A DNA stretch of 64,000 nucleotides, taken from positions 1 to 64,000 of the forward strand of contig LJTN01000002.1 in NCBI GenBank assembly GCA_001303415.1. The letters run 5' to 3'. The notes beneath the pieces are model-generated. The model made no database searches, had not been told where the DNA came from, and saw only the letters and a list, made by a program, of their open reading frames with translations. Positions 52,657 to 63,091 of the stretch are shown here, in pieces. The DNA comes from Myxococcales bacterium SG8_38 (lineage in GTDB: Bacteria > Myxococcota_A > Polyangia > Polyangiales > Houyiibacteriaceae). Position 1 is the stretch's first letter; the number at the start of each line of letters is the position of its first letter. The position numbers and the translations under genes are program-made.

Positions 52657-53236
52657 CACCTGCGCCCTGCTCTGCCAGGGCGCGAACCCGGGAAAGGAAT
52701 GCATCGAGCCGCTCGGATTGGGGAAGCGCACCGAGGCTCTTTTCGAGGCGCCCTTGCGCGTTTCGGCGCACGAGCATCAGGCCTTCACGGCTCTGGGTGA
52801 CCATTTCGATGCCCTGCTCCACGCGGACGCGCATCACGCCTTGCGCCATGCCCACGGGCCGAAAGGCGGTGTACGGGCCGCCGCCCCGGATGAATACCAC
52901 GACCCGCTCGCCGATGGCGAACGAGGGCTCGCCCTCGACTCGCATGCCGATCTCGCCGATCTGGCCGCCCATGGTTTCGACGATGACCTCCGAATCCCCA
53001 ACCGCGCCGCCGCCGACGTCTCGCTCGACCTCGATGCGGTGCCAGGTGCCCAAGGTTCCGTCGGAACGCTGGAAAGACTCGGAAAACAGGACCCGGCCGA
53101 GCACGATCTGGTCCGCACGCGCGACCAGCTCCTCGAGCTCGAGCCCTTGCACGATGGAGCCCTCGGCCGGGCTCGCCACCACCAGGCCGGCGAGCACGGT
53201 TCCCATCAGCCCCGGGAACAGCCTCATTCTAAGCAT
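52643..53236 (-). CDS. Secreted protein of unknown function, partner of the matrixin gene
   Basis: A 197-residue protein with a signal peptide (FPGLMGTVLAGLVVASPAEG). The mature part is rich in beta strands (ADQIVLGRVLFSE, RIEVERDVGGG, GERVVVFIRGGG) and ends in a charged helix. I recall similar small secreted proteins next to matrixins in myxobacteria, but assign no function. The start could be the second ATG at 53227. It overlaps the start of the matrixin gene by 14 bp, so the pair is co-translated. Confidence 0.65.
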   Translation of the reverse strand: MLRMRLFPGLMGTVLAGLVVASPAEGSIVQGLELEELVARADQIVLGRVLFSESFQRSDGTLGTWHRIEVERDVGGGAVGDSEVIVETMGGQIGEIGMRVEGEPSFAIGERVVVFIRGGGPYTAFRPVGMAQGVMRVRVEQGIEMVTQSREGLMLVRRNAQGRLEKSLGALPQSERLDAFLSRVRALAEQGAGDAGE

Positions 53237-53295
53237 TTCCTAAACCTGGCGGCCGGAGCACCCCGCGTCAAGCAATCCGTCACACACGATCTCGA

Positions 53296-53325
53296 TTGAC
53301 AGTTTCTCCAAAATTTTCGTAGATC
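53296..53325 (+). promoter_or_regulatory. Promoter of the tatT-dctPQM operon, leaderless type
   Basis: A perfect -35 TTGACA (53296-53301) and TAGATC (53320-53325) are 18 bp apart. TAGATC ends exactly seven bases before ATG 53333, and no Shine-Dalgarno precedes that ATG. The same TAGATC-seven-ATG arrangement precedes the Ser/Thr kinase gene at 24157. Confidence 0.5.
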
Positions 53326-53332
53326 TCGCCCC

Positions 53333-54259
53333 ATGTCTCAGGACCTGTTGTCTCGCCATCTACGATCGGTGATGGGGGCGTTGTGTGTCATGGCGCTCGG
53401 TGGCTGCGACGTCGCGAAGTTCACCGCGGACTCTACGGCCGGCCTTTTTTCTCGCGCGGCCCCAGCGTTCGAGTCCTATTGGGACTACGACCTCGCCGGC
53501 GAGGCCGTGCCCGCGACGATCGTCCAGCTCGAGGGCATTTTGCGGGTCGTTCCCGACAACGACGCCATTCTCGCGCAGCTGTCGCAGGCCTACGTCGCGT
53601 ACGCGTACGGCTGGATCGAGGTGGAAGTCGAGGAGCTCGAGTTCGAAGGCGAGTATACCGAGGCCAACGACCAGCGGCAGCGCGCACGTACCATGTACCT
53701 GAGAGCGATGGATCTCACCAGGCACCGCATCCGGCTGTGGCACCCCAACGTCGATGACGCCGTGGGGGGCAGCATCGAGGGACTCGAAGCTTGGCTCCGA
53801 GACGAATTCGCCGCCGAGGGCGACGCGGAGATTCTCTTCTGGCACGGGTATGCGTGGGGCTCCTACATCAACACCGCCAAGGACGACATGGAGGCCATCG
53901 CAGACCTCGCGTACGCCAAGGCGTTCGTGACGCGCTCGATCGAGCTCGATCCCGATTACTACAACGCCTCCGGGTACACGTTCATGGGTGTGGCCGTTGC
54001 ATCGGAGATGGCCGGCGACATGGACGAGGCAAAGCTCTATTTCGAAAAAGCGCTTGCCCGCACCGAGGGACGGGCGCTGCAGACGCATGTAAACATGGCG
54101 CGCTACTACGCAGTCAAGACGGGGAATCGGGAGCTCTTCGACAAGCTGCTCAACGAAGTCATGGATGCGGATGATCCGCTCCCGGAAGCCCGCTTGGCAA
54201 ATCGAATGGCCCGAGAGCGGGCAGCCCTTTACATCGAGAACGCAGACCAACTTTTTTAG
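53333..54259 (+). CDS. tatT: TRAP transporter TatT-type lipoprotein
   Basis: A 308-residue lipoprotein (lipobox LGGC). TPR-like helices fill the mature part, matching the TatT component described for the Treponema TRAP system, which sits in the periplasm and docks with the substrate-binding subunit. Characteristic segments are LFWHGYAWGSYINTAKDD and NASGYTFMGVAVASEMAGDM. It is the first gene of an operon with dctP, dctQ and dctM, which strengthens the call. Function as a partner of DctP is established for the Treponema homolog; here it is inferred. Confidence 0.85.
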   Translation: MSQDLLSRHLRSVMGALCVMALGGCDVAKFTADSTAGLFSRAAPAFESYWDYDLAGEAVPATIVQLEGILRVVPDNDAILAQLSQAYVAYAYGWIEVEVEELEFEGEYTEANDQRQRARTMYLRAMDLTRHRIRLWHPNVDDAVGGSIEGLEAWLRDEFAAEGDAEILFWHGYAWGSYINTAKDDMEAIADLAYAKAFVTRSIELDPDYYNASGYTFMGVAVASEMAGDMDEAKLYFEKALARTEGRALQTHVNMARYYAVKTGNRELFDKLLNEVMDADDPLPEARLANRMARERAALYIENADQLF

Positions 54260-54298
54260 TGATATCAGCCACTAGGAAAGGTACGCTGCCGAGCTTCG

Positions 54299-55309
54299 AT
54301 GAAACTACAGATCACACTGAGCCTCGCAATTGCGTTGGCTGCGTTTGGGATCCCGGGCGGGCTCGCGCACTCCGCGTCCCCGGAGAGCACGACTGAGCTC
54401 CGAATTGCGACCCTGGCGCCAAGCGGCTCCTCTTGGATGAAGATCTTCAACGCGTGGAACCTGACCGTCCAAAAGGAGACGAACAACGCCCTGCGGATGC
54501 GCTTCTACGCGGGGGGGAGCCAGGGGGACGAGCGCGATTTCGTCCGCAAGATGCGCGCAGGTCAGGTGGATGGCGCCGCGCTCACGAACATCGGCCTTGG
54601 CCAGCTCGTCCGTCCCATTTTGGTCCTTTCGGTTCCCGGCGTGTTCAGCGAGTATGACGAGCTCGACCGGGTCCGCACCGAGCTCGGCCAGCGCTTCGAG
54701 GAGATGTTCGAAGCCGAGGGTTACAAGCTGCTCGGGTGGGGCGACGTCGGCAAGACGCGTCTCTTTTCGACGGAGCGAATCGAGCGTCCCTCGGATCTGA
54801 AGAAGCAGCGCCCTTGGGCGTGGAAGGACGACCTCATCTTCACCGAGTTCCTGAAGGTGGTGGGCGCAAATCCGGTTCGTCTTGGCGTTCCCGAGGTGTA
54901 CCCTGCGCTTCAGACCGGTATGGTAGACACGCTTCCCGCCTCGGCTCTCGCAGCCGTCTCGCTCCAGTGGTACACGCGACTCAAGTACATGGCGGCGAAG
55001 AATAGCGGGATCATCGTGGGCGCAGCGATCATGCGGAAGGACAAGTTCGACGCGCTCACCGACGAGCAGCAGAAGGTCTTGGTCGAGACCGGCGCTCGTG
55101 CGCACGCCGCGCTCAACAAGTCCATCCGGCGCGACGACGAAAAGGCCTACCAAACGGTGCTCGAGCGAGGGCTCACCCCGGTCGACACGTCCGAGCACGA
55201 CGCCGAGTGGAAGGAGGCCGGCAAGCAGGTGCGTGAGCGCCTCGCGGGGCGTGTCTACCCGGAAACCCTACTCGACGAGGTCCTTGCTGCAGCAGGGAAG
55301 CAGGAATGA
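54299..55309 (+). CDS. dctP: TRAP transporter substrate-binding protein DctP/TatP
   Basis: A 336-residue periplasmic receptor with a signal peptide. LRIATLAPSGSSWMKIFNAW, GGSQGDERDFVRKMRAGQVDGA and GVPEVYPALQTGMVDTLP are family landmarks. The region that usually reads LKGxKxR, where an Arg clamps a carboxylate, reads KKQRPWAWKDD, so the ligand may differ from classic C4-dicarboxylates; TatT-associated receptors are thought to bind hydrophobic ligands. The stop overlaps dctQ by ATGA. Confidence 0.87.
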   Translation: MKLQITLSLAIALAAFGIPGGLAHSASPESTTELRIATLAPSGSSWMKIFNAWNLTVQKETNNALRMRFYAGGSQGDERDFVRKMRAGQVDGAALTNIGLGQLVRPILVLSVPGVFSEYDELDRVRTELGQRFEEMFEAEGYKLLGWGDVGKTRLFSTERIERPSDLKKQRPWAWKDDLIFTEFLKVVGANPVRLGVPEVYPALQTGMVDTLPASALAAVSLQWYTRLKYMAAKNSGIIVGAAIMRKDKFDALTDEQQKVLVETGARAHAALNKSIRRDDEKAYQTVLERGLTPVDTSEHDAEWKEAGKQVRERLAGRVYPETLLDEVLAAAGKQE

Positions 55310-55983
55310 ATTTCGTACGAAAGCTCGATCGAAATCTGGCGCGCGGAGAAGCGGCCATCGCGTCGACCGTCCTTTTGTTCATGATCGTGGTCGCCGCCAC
55401 GCAGGCCACGCTGCGTAATCTCACCAATCTCGACGTCGAATGGGCCAACTTGGTCCTCGAGCGGATGAGCTGGGCGGATTCATTTCTGCAGAAGGGTACC
55501 TTGTGGCTGGCGTTCTTTGGAGCGTCTCTGTCGACGTACGAAGAAAGGCACATCGCGATCGACGTGCTACCGAGGCTGGCGCCGCCCCGCGGAAAGCAGC
55601 TTCTTCGCGCCATCGTCAATACGTTCGGGTCGGTCACTTGCTTCTACCTCGGCCGCGTCTTCTGGCTGTCGGTTCTCAACAACGCCCAGGAGATCCCCCT
55701 CGAATACTCCGTCCTGGGCGCTTCGGACCAAATGATTCACGTCTGCGACGCGCCGCGTGACCTCGTGGTCGATGCGGGGCTGTCGCGACCCGATCTGTTC
55801 TGCGCAGTACGAGACGCGCTCGACGTGTTCGGAGCCCAGATGTCGACCCCGGACGTAGCGCTGCAGCTGATCGTGCCGGCGATGTTCATGTTCATGGCGG
55901 TTCGTTTCATCAGCCGCGCCATCGCGGCGAGCGTCGTGTTCATCACAAAGCAACACCCCGAGGAAGAAGGAGGGGAGGGCTGA
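55306..55983 (+). CDS. dctQ: TRAP transporter small permease DctQ, with insertion
   Basis: A 225-residue four-helix small permease subunit. Helices are visible near residues 20-40, 60-80, 95-120 and 185-210. A segment of about 45 residues between helices 3 and 4 (EYSVLGASDQMIHVCDAPRD and so on) is longer than in usual DctQ proteins (about 160-190 residues) and holds two Cys that could pair in the periplasm. Small and large permease genes are 3 bp apart. DctQ binds DctM in the sodium-driven TRAP carrier. Confidence 0.82.
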   Translation: MNFVRKLDRNLARGEAAIASTVLLFMIVVAATQATLRNLTNLDVEWANLVLERMSWADSFLQKGTLWLAFFGASLSTYEERHIAIDVLPRLAPPRGKQLLRAIVNTFGSVTCFYLGRVFWLSVLNNAQEIPLEYSVLGASDQMIHVCDAPRDLVVDAGLSRPDLFCAVRDALDVFGAQMSTPDVALQLIVPAMFMFMAVRFISRAIAASVVFITKQHPEEEGGEG

Positions 55984-55986
55984 CCG

Positions 55987-57483
55987 ATGGATACGCTTTG
56001 GATCGTCCTTCTCGTCACCCTCGCCCTGCTCGGCGCACCGCTTTTTGCGATCTTCGGCGCGGCCTCGATGCTGCTCTTCGCTGGGCTCCCCGACACCAGC
56101 ATCACCGGTGCGGCCAACGACGTCTTCAGCGAGAAGTTCGCAGACTCGCCGCTGCTCGTCACCATTCCGCTGTTCACGTTTGCCGGCTACGTGCTCGCGG
56201 AGAGTGGAACGCCGCATCGTCTGGTGAAGCTCTCGCGGGCCTGGCTCGGATGGATGCCGGGCGGTCTGGCGATGGTCTGCTTGATGGCGTCCGCATTCTT
56301 CACGACCTTTACGGGGGGCAGCGGGATTACCATCGTAGCCATCGGCGGGCTTCTGTATCCAGCGCTCCTCGCAGACAAATACAAAGAAAACTTCTCTCTC
56401 GGCCTGGTGACCACCGGCGGCTCCCTAGGGCTCCTGTTCCCGCCGAGCGTTCCCATGATCATCTACGGTGTCGTTGCCGGCATCATGATCGAGAAGCTGT
56501 TCTTGGCGGGTCTCATTCCGGGCATCATCACCGTGGCTGCGCTCGCGACCTACAGCTCGATCACTGGCATCAAGGCCAAGATGCCGCGCACCAAGTTTGA
56601 CGCGCCCGAGGCTTTGAAGACGCTCTGGGAGGCGAAATGGGAGGCGCTGCTGCCCGTCGCGCTGCTCGGTGGGATGTACAGCGGCTTGATGCGTATTCAC
56701 GAAGCCGCCGCCTTTACGGCCATCTATACCTTGATCATCGAGGTGTTCGTCTACCGGGACGTGGGCTTCCGTAGAGACCTCCCGCGCATCATTCGAGAGT
56801 CGATGACGCTGGTCGGCGCCATCCTCGCGATCCTGGCGACGGCCATCGGCTTCACGGCGTTCCTGATACAAGCTCGCGTTCCCATGATGATCCTCGACGC
56901 CATGGAAGGGTTCATCCAGTCGCAGGTGATGTTCCTCATCGCGCTGAACTTGTTCCTCATCGGCGTCGGCATGTTGATGGACATCTTCTCGGCGATCGTG
57001 GTCGTGGTTCCGCTCATCGTGCCGATCGCTCAAAGGTTTGGCGTCGACCCGTATCATTTGGGGATCGTGTTCCTCCTCAACCTCGAGATCGGCTACATGA
57101 CGCCGCCGGTCGGCCTGAACCTTTTCATCTCTAGCTTCCGCTTCAACAAGCCGATTACGCAGCTCTACCGGGCCGTGTTGCCCTTCATAGGCCTGCTGGG
57201 CCTGGCTCTCATCATCGTCACGTACATCCCGACGCTTTCCACTTGGATTCCCAGCATGGTGGAAGCCACCGCGGTGGACCTCGATGCGCCGATCGAAGGT
57301 GCCGAAGGCGAGGGCGAGGGCGAAGGCGATGCTCCGAAGCTCGATCTCGATCAGCTCGAGGGTGACGACGTCGGCTTCGACCTCGACGACTTGGAAGTCG
57401 ATGACGAAGCGCTCGACCTCGACACCCTGGAGGGCGAGGAGCCCGCGGAAGAGCTCGAAGACGCCCCAGAGAAGACCGAATAG
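55987..57483 (+). CDS. dctM: TRAP transporter large permease DctM, with acidic C-terminal tail
   Basis: A 498-residue polytopic protein of the IT superfamily. TTFTGGSGITIVAIGGLLYPAL and GLLFPPSVPMIIYG are conserved helical-hairpin signatures of DctM, and it carries the ion/substrate pathway. Homologs end near residue 420-430; here about 75 further residues (424-498), half of them Asp or Glu with LDLDQLEG/DLDDLEVDDE tokens, form a soluble tail. It is unlikely to be a sequencing artefact, since the frame is intact. It is the last TRAP gene; an E1 dehydrogenase gene starts 147 bp after. Confidence 0.87.
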   Translation: MDTLWIVLLVTLALLGAPLFAIFGAASMLLFAGLPDTSITGAANDVFSEKFADSPLLVTIPLFTFAGYVLAESGTPHRLVKLSRAWLGWMPGGLAMVCLMASAFFTTFTGGSGITIVAIGGLLYPALLADKYKENFSLGLVTTGGSLGLLFPPSVPMIIYGVVAGIMIEKLFLAGLIPGIITVAALATYSSITGIKAKMPRTKFDAPEALKTLWEAKWEALLPVALLGGMYSGLMRIHEAAAFTAIYTLIIEVFVYRDVGFRRDLPRIIRESMTLVGAILAILATAIGFTAFLIQARVPMMILDAMEGFIQSQVMFLIALNLFLIGVGMLMDIFSAIVVVVPLIVPIAQRFGVDPYHLGIVFLLNLEIGYMTPPVGLNLFISSFRFNKPITQLYRAVLPFIGLLGLALIIVTYIPTLSTWIPSMVEATAVDLDAPIEGAEGEGEGEGDAPKLDLDQLEGDDVGFDLDDLEVDDEALDLDTLEGEEPAEELEDAPEKTE

Positions 57484-57630
57484 CCCGGGCGCCGATCCAA
57501 TCGATCGCTGTCCCCGTGGGGATATCCGCAATGAGGGAGTCCGGCGGCCTCTGGCTAACGCAAAATATTCGTCTTTGATCGAACGCTTTCCATCGGTAGC
57601 ATCGTGCCCAAGCCATGGAAGGGAGGCGCG

Positions 57631-58656
57631 GTGGAACCGGACGGCGTCGCGCTCTACAGCCAGATGCTCAAGAGCCGGCGCTTCGAGGAAGCGGTCACGG
57701 CCCTTTGGCGCGAAGGACACATCTCGGCGGAGATGCACCTCAACATCGGTGAAGAGGGGATCATCGCCGGTGTGGTCGATCATCTCTCGGAGGGGGACGC
57801 CATGGCGCTCGACCATCGTGGAACGGCGCCCCTGGTGATGCGTGGCGTCGATCTGGTGTTGCTTATCAAGGAGCTCATGGGCGAGGAAGATGGGCTTTGC
57901 GCAGGGATGGGCGGACACATGCACTTGTTTGTCCCAGAGTTGCTGGCAGCTTCGTCTGGGATCGTCGGGGCTTCAGGTCCAGCAGCTTGCGGGTTCGCGC
58001 TGGCCAATCAGCACCTGCGGCCGGGAAAGATTGCAATCGCATTCTTCGGAGAGGCCGCCATGAATCAAGGCATGCTGATGGAGTCCATCAATCTCGCCGC
58101 AGCCTGGTCTCTCCCGGTGGTTTTCGTGTGTAAGGACAACGGCATGGCAATCACCACCCCTTCCAGGAAAGTGACGGGTGGTAATCTGTGTACGCGCGCC
58201 GAAGGTCTCGGAGCCCAAGCCGTCTCGGTGGACGGGGCCGATGTCGGCGCTGTCTGGCGGGCGGCCGAGAAGGCGGTGGAACGAGCCCGCAAGGGACAGG
58301 GACCTACCTTCCTTCACGCGACCTGCCGACGTCCTGAAGGACATTTCCTCGGTGATCCCTTGCTTCGGATCGTCCGCAACCCCGTCGACGAGCTCAAGAG
58401 CAAGGTCGGTCCTTTGGTGAGAGCGGCGACGGGTAGTGGCGGCGCTTCAGTGGGAAGGAGGGCGGCTAGCCTCGGCTCGATCATGGACATGCTCGGCCGG
58501 GCGGGGAAGATGCGGAAGCTAGGCCGCCACGATCCACTCGAGCGGCAGGCCAAGCGCCTTTCCGGCGCGGAGCGTAGTGGCGTCGATGCCGCCGTCGAGG
58601 GCGAAGTCGCTGCGGCGATTCGTGCTGCAACGGAGCGCATGGAGGCTGGGCCATGA
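57631..58656 (+). CDS. 2-oxoacid dehydrogenase-type E1 alpha subunit
   Basis: A 341-residue thiamine diphosphate enzyme subunit. The TPP motif reads GEAAMNQG...CKDNGMAI (residues 140-173), a variant of the usual GDGAxNQG...NN. MGGHMHLF replaces the common GGSMH. Size and composition fit E1 alpha of pyruvate, acetoin or branched-chain dehydrogenases. GTG 57631 with AGGGAGG five bases upstream is preferred over GTG 57604. No E2 or E3 gene lies in the window. The stop overlaps the beta gene by ATGA. The acetoin-type (AcoA) is a possible alternative. Confidence 0.8.
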   Translation: MEPDGVALYSQMLKSRRFEEAVTALWREGHISAEMHLNIGEEGIIAGVVDHLSEGDAMALDHRGTAPLVMRGVDLVLLIKELMGEEDGLCAGMGGHMHLFVPELLAASSGIVGASGPAACGFALANQHLRPGKIAIAFFGEAAMNQGMLMESINLAAAWSLPVVFVCKDNGMAITTPSRKVTGGNLCTRAEGLGAQAVSVDGADVGAVWRAAEKAVERARKGQGPTFLHATCRRPEGHFLGDPLLRIVRNPVDELKSKVGPLVRAATGSGGASVGRRAASLGSIMDMLGRAGKMRKLGRHDPLERQAKRLSGAERSGVDAAVEGEVAAAIRAATERMEAGP

Positions 58657-59681
58657 GAACCATGACGTTTGCCGACGCGATCGAAGACGTGCTGATGGAG
58701 GCGATGACCGCGGACCCCCGGATCATCGTTTTCGGCGAAGACGTGCACGCGATTCGCATGAATCTCTATGCGCGCTTCGGCGAGATGAGAGTGCGTCCGA
58801 CCCCCATCAGCGAATCGGCGTTTCTCGGCGCGGGGGTCACCGCGGCCATGGGCGGGCTCCGTCCGATCGTCGAAATCATGATGGTCGACTTCATCGCCGT
58901 CGCTGTAGATGCACTGGTCAATCACGCGGCGAAGATCGAAGCCTTTTCTGGGGGAAAGTGGAAGGTCCCCATGGTGGTGCGAGTCGCGTGCGGAGGGGGC
59001 TACGGTGACGGAGGGCAGCACGAGCAAGCGCTGTGGGGACTCCTCGCGCAGGTGCCTGGGATGAAAGTCGTCGTCCCTTCGAACCCGGCAGACGCCGGGG
59101 GGCTGATGCTATCGGCTATCGAAGACGATGGGCCGGTCGTCTTCATGGAGCACAAGCTGCTAGCCGACTACTGGCTCGACTATCTCGCAGACGGGGGGCG
59201 TATGAATTTGGACTACGACATACCCGAGGAGGGCGCATTCGGGCCAGTGCCTGATGTCTGGCAGCCGACGCCCATCGGCGAAGCCAAAATCGTGCGGGAA
59301 GGTGGCGACCTCACCATGGCTGCCGTCGGAGTCGGGTTGCACCGTTGTCTCGAAGCCGCGGCACGACTGACCGAGCAGGGGATCGAGGCCTCGGTGGTCG
59401 ATCTACGCACGGTCTCTCCGCTCGACACGGACACGCTGTGCGAATCGGTGTCCAAGACGAGGGGTTTACTGGTGGCGGACGAGGACTACAAGAGCTTCGG
59501 GCTGTCGGGCGAGCTTGCGGCGACCCTCATGGAAGCGGGCATACCTGCCCGGTTCGCTCGCGTCTGCGTCGAAGAGACGATTCCCTACGATCGACGCAGA
59601 GAGGGACAAGTCCTGCCGAACGTACAGCGCATCGTCGAAGTTGCGCGTCAGCTCGTGGATCCGGGCTCGCTGGTCGCCTGA
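58653..59681 (+). CDS. 2-oxoacid dehydrogenase-type E1 beta subunit
   Basis: A 342-residue partner of the alpha subunit. It has the transketolase-like pyrimidine-binding domain (TFADAIEDVLMEAM, GEDVHA, PISESAFLGAGVTAAMGGLR) and the C-terminal transketolase domain (LRTVSPLDTDTL, VEETIPYDRR). Together they decarboxylate a 2-oxoacid on TPP; the substrate cannot be fixed. The 3' end overlaps the convergent ftsH by 34 bp. Confidence 0.85.
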   Translation: MRTMTFADAIEDVLMEAMTADPRIIVFGEDVHAIRMNLYARFGEMRVRPTPISESAFLGAGVTAAMGGLRPIVEIMMVDFIAVAVDALVNHAAKIEAFSGGKWKVPMVVRVACGGGYGDGGQHEQALWGLLAQVPGMKVVVPSNPADAGGLMLSAIEDDGPVVFMEHKLLADYWLDYLADGGRMNLDYDIPEEGAFGPVPDVWQPTPIGEAKIVREGGDLTMAAVGVGLHRCLEAAARLTEQGIEASVVDLRTVSPLDTDTLCESVSKTRGLLVADEDYKSFGLSGELAATLMEAGIPARFARVCVEETIPYDRRREGQVLPNVQRIVEVARQLVDPGSLVA

Positions 59682-61540
59682 CAAGGATGGGCAGGCTTCT
59701 TTTCGATCTTGTCGTAGAGGGCTTGGAGCTCCTCTTCACCCAAGGTCTCGTTCTCGAGCAGTCTCTGGGCGCCCTCCTCGAGCGCAGCTCGTTGCTCACG
59801 CAAAATGGTGAGCGCTTTTTTGAATGCCCCATCCACCATCGTTCGCACTGCATTGTCGATCTCTCGCGCGGTGTCGTCGCTATACTCGCGCTCTCGGAAC
59901 GGACTGGCGACGGAGCCGAGAAATGCCGGTGATTGGCTCTCATACGTGATGTGACCGAGCTCGGGAACCATTGCGTAACGCATCACCATGCTGCGTGCGA
60001 TGTCCGTCACCTTAGCCAAGTCGTCCGCGGCACCGGTGGACAGGTGCCCGAACACGAGTTGCTCCGCTGCGCGGCCGCCGAGAAGCGCAGCCATCTTTTC
60101 TTCGAGCTCCTCGCGGGTCATCAGGAACCGGTCCTCGGTGGGCCGCTGCATCGTGTAGCCGAGGGCGCCGACGCCCCGCGGAATGATCGACACCTTGTGC
60201 ACCTTGTCGCAGCGCTCGCACATCAGCGCGACGAGGGCGTGGCCCATCTCATGATAAGCCACAATCGTGCGCTCTCTCGGATTGAGCAGTCGATTCTTCT
60301 TTTCGAGGCCGGCTACGATCCGCTCGATGGCGGCGGTGAAGTCCTCCATGGAGACGGCATCAGCGTTTCGTCTCGTTGCGACGATTGCGGCTTCGTTGAC
60401 CAAGTTGGCCAAGTCGGCTCCCGTGAATCCAGGCGTCAGCCCCGCGACCGCTTCGATCTCGACCTCGGAATCAAGCGCCACCTTCTTTGCATGTACCTTC
60501 AGGATCTGCGTGCGTCCGGTCCTGTCCGGCCGATCTACGAGCACCTGCCGATCGAACCGTCCCGCACGCAAGAGGGCGGGGTCCAGGATCTCGGGCCGGT
60601 TAGTCGCGGCCAAGAGCACGATACCAGTCGACGGATCGAAGCCGTCCATCTCGACCAACAATTGATTGAGCGTTTGCTCCTTCTCGTCCGTCCCGCCGGT
60701 GAATGGCGCCGCGTTCCTCGCGCGGCCGAGCGCATCGAGCTCGTCGACGAAGATGATGCAGGGGGCCTGCTGGCGCGCTTGGTCGAAGAGATCGCGGACG
60801 CGTGCGGCGCCGACACCGACGAACATCTCGACGAACTCCGAGCCGCTAATTGAGAAGAAGGGAACACCGGCTTCGCCCGCCACGGCTCGCGCAAGGAGCG
60901 TCTTTCCGGTCCCAGGCGGCCCGATGAGCAAAATGCCCCTCGGCATGCGCGCGCCCAGCCTGCCGTAGGACTGGGGGTCCTTCAGAAAGGCAACCACCTC
61001 CTCGAGCTCCTCCTTTGCCTCGTCGACGCCCGCGACGTCCGAGAAGCTCACGCGGGTGTCGGTCTCCATGTAGACCTTGGCTTTGCTCTTGCCGACCGAC
61101 ATCAGCCCGGCGCCCGGACCCCCCATGGCCGCCATCCGGCGGCTCAAGAAGATCCAAAACCCGAAGAGCAGCAGCAACGGCAAAAGCCATGATGCGAGCG
61201 CCTGGATCAGCGGGCTTCGTGGCTCCTTCGAGTACTCGACCCCGTGCCCTTGGAGTGTCTCGGCGAGGTCGTGGTCGACCCGATTGGTCGAAAAACGGAC
61301 CTTTCCGTCGATCGGCTCGGTCAGCTCGCCGCTGAGGACGTCGTCGGTGACGACGACCTCTTTGACCTTGCCCTGTTCGAGCAAGCGCTCGAACTCGCTG
61401 TACGGAATCGTGGCAACGGGCTCCGTGCTTTCCCACACCTGAAGCAACAACGAGCCCGCCACGATGGCGACGAGAAGATACAGAAGACCGAGGCGCGGCC
61501 GGCCCTTGGTCCCTTCAGGCTTGCGTTTGTCGTCGGGCAT
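59648..61540 (-). CDS. ftsH: ATP-dependent zinc metalloprotease FtsH
   Basis: A 630-residue membrane protease that degrades misfolded membrane and regulatory proteins. Two helices (about 16-34 and 116-133) flank a periplasmic domain. The AAA domain has Walker A GPPGTGKT (207-214), Walker [10 protein letters not shown], and the second region of homology ([19 protein letters not shown]). The protease zinc motif is HEMGH (430-434), with Met where Ala is most common. Length is typical. The last codons overlap the E1 beta gene, and the tail [18 protein letters not shown] is short. Confidence 0.95.
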   Translation of the reverse strand: MPDDKRKPEGTKGRPRLGLLYLLVAIVAGSLLLQVWESTEPVATIPYSEFERLLEQGKVKEVVVTDDVLSGELTEPIDGKVRFSTNRVDHDLAETLQGHGVEYSKEPRSPLIQALASWLLPLLLLFGFWIFLSRRMAAMGGPGAGLMSVGKSKAKVYMETDTRVSFSDVAGVDEAKEELEEVVAFLKDPQSYGRLGARMPRGILLIGPPGTGKTLLARAVAGEAGVPFFSISGSEFVEMFVGVGAARVRDLFDQARQQAPCIIFVDELDALGRARNAAPFTGGTDEKEQTLNQLLVEMDGFDPSTGIVLLAATNRPEILDPALLRAGRFDRQVLVDRPDRTGRTQILKVHAKKVALDSEVEIEAVAGLTPGFTGADLANLVNEAAIVATRRNADAVSMEDFTAAIERIVAGLEKKNRLLNPRERTIVAYHEMGHALVALMCERCDKVHKVSIIPRGVGALGYTMQRPTEDRFLMTREELEEKMAALLGGRAAEQLVFGHLSTGAADDLAKVTDIARSMVMRYAMVPELGHITYESQSPAFLGSVASPFREREYSDDTAREIDNAVRTMVDGAFKKALTILREQRAALEEGAQRLLENETLGEEELQALYDKIEKKPAHPCQATSEPGSTS

Positions 61541-61641
61541 CCTGCCCTGCGCACACTAGTCGGGCGTCACCCCGCGGCAAGCCGTCTGGGGCTCGTCCAA
61601 TCTTCGATGGGGGCCGACCCTGCCGCGGTCATCGAGTCAGC

Positions 61642-62934
<1,293 letters not shown>

Positions 62935-62941
62935 GCAGCCG

Positions 62942-62970
62942 ATATTAGGATCGATTCCGTCCTTCGTGAA
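62942..62970 (-). promoter_or_regulatory. Candidate leaderless promoter of the Gly/Asp lipoprotein
   Basis: On the minus strand TTCACG (4 of 6) and TAATAT are 17 bp apart, and TAATAT ends seven bases before the ATG. No Shine-Dalgarno is seen. Confidence 0.4.
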
Positions 62971-63091
62971 GGGCTGCCTGCGATCGTCTTGCGCCTCAGA
63001 GAGCTGGAATAGGGTTTGTACTCTCACTCACTCAACCACGCCGTATCAATTCGACCTGGTTGCGCTTCAGACTTCCTCTACCCTTGTACTC

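Noticed and set aside
56425-57924. 499-residue minus-strand ORF across dctM
   Set aside because: The dctM frame has clear helical and hairpin signatures; the antisense frame is Arg/His/Glu-rich with no domain.
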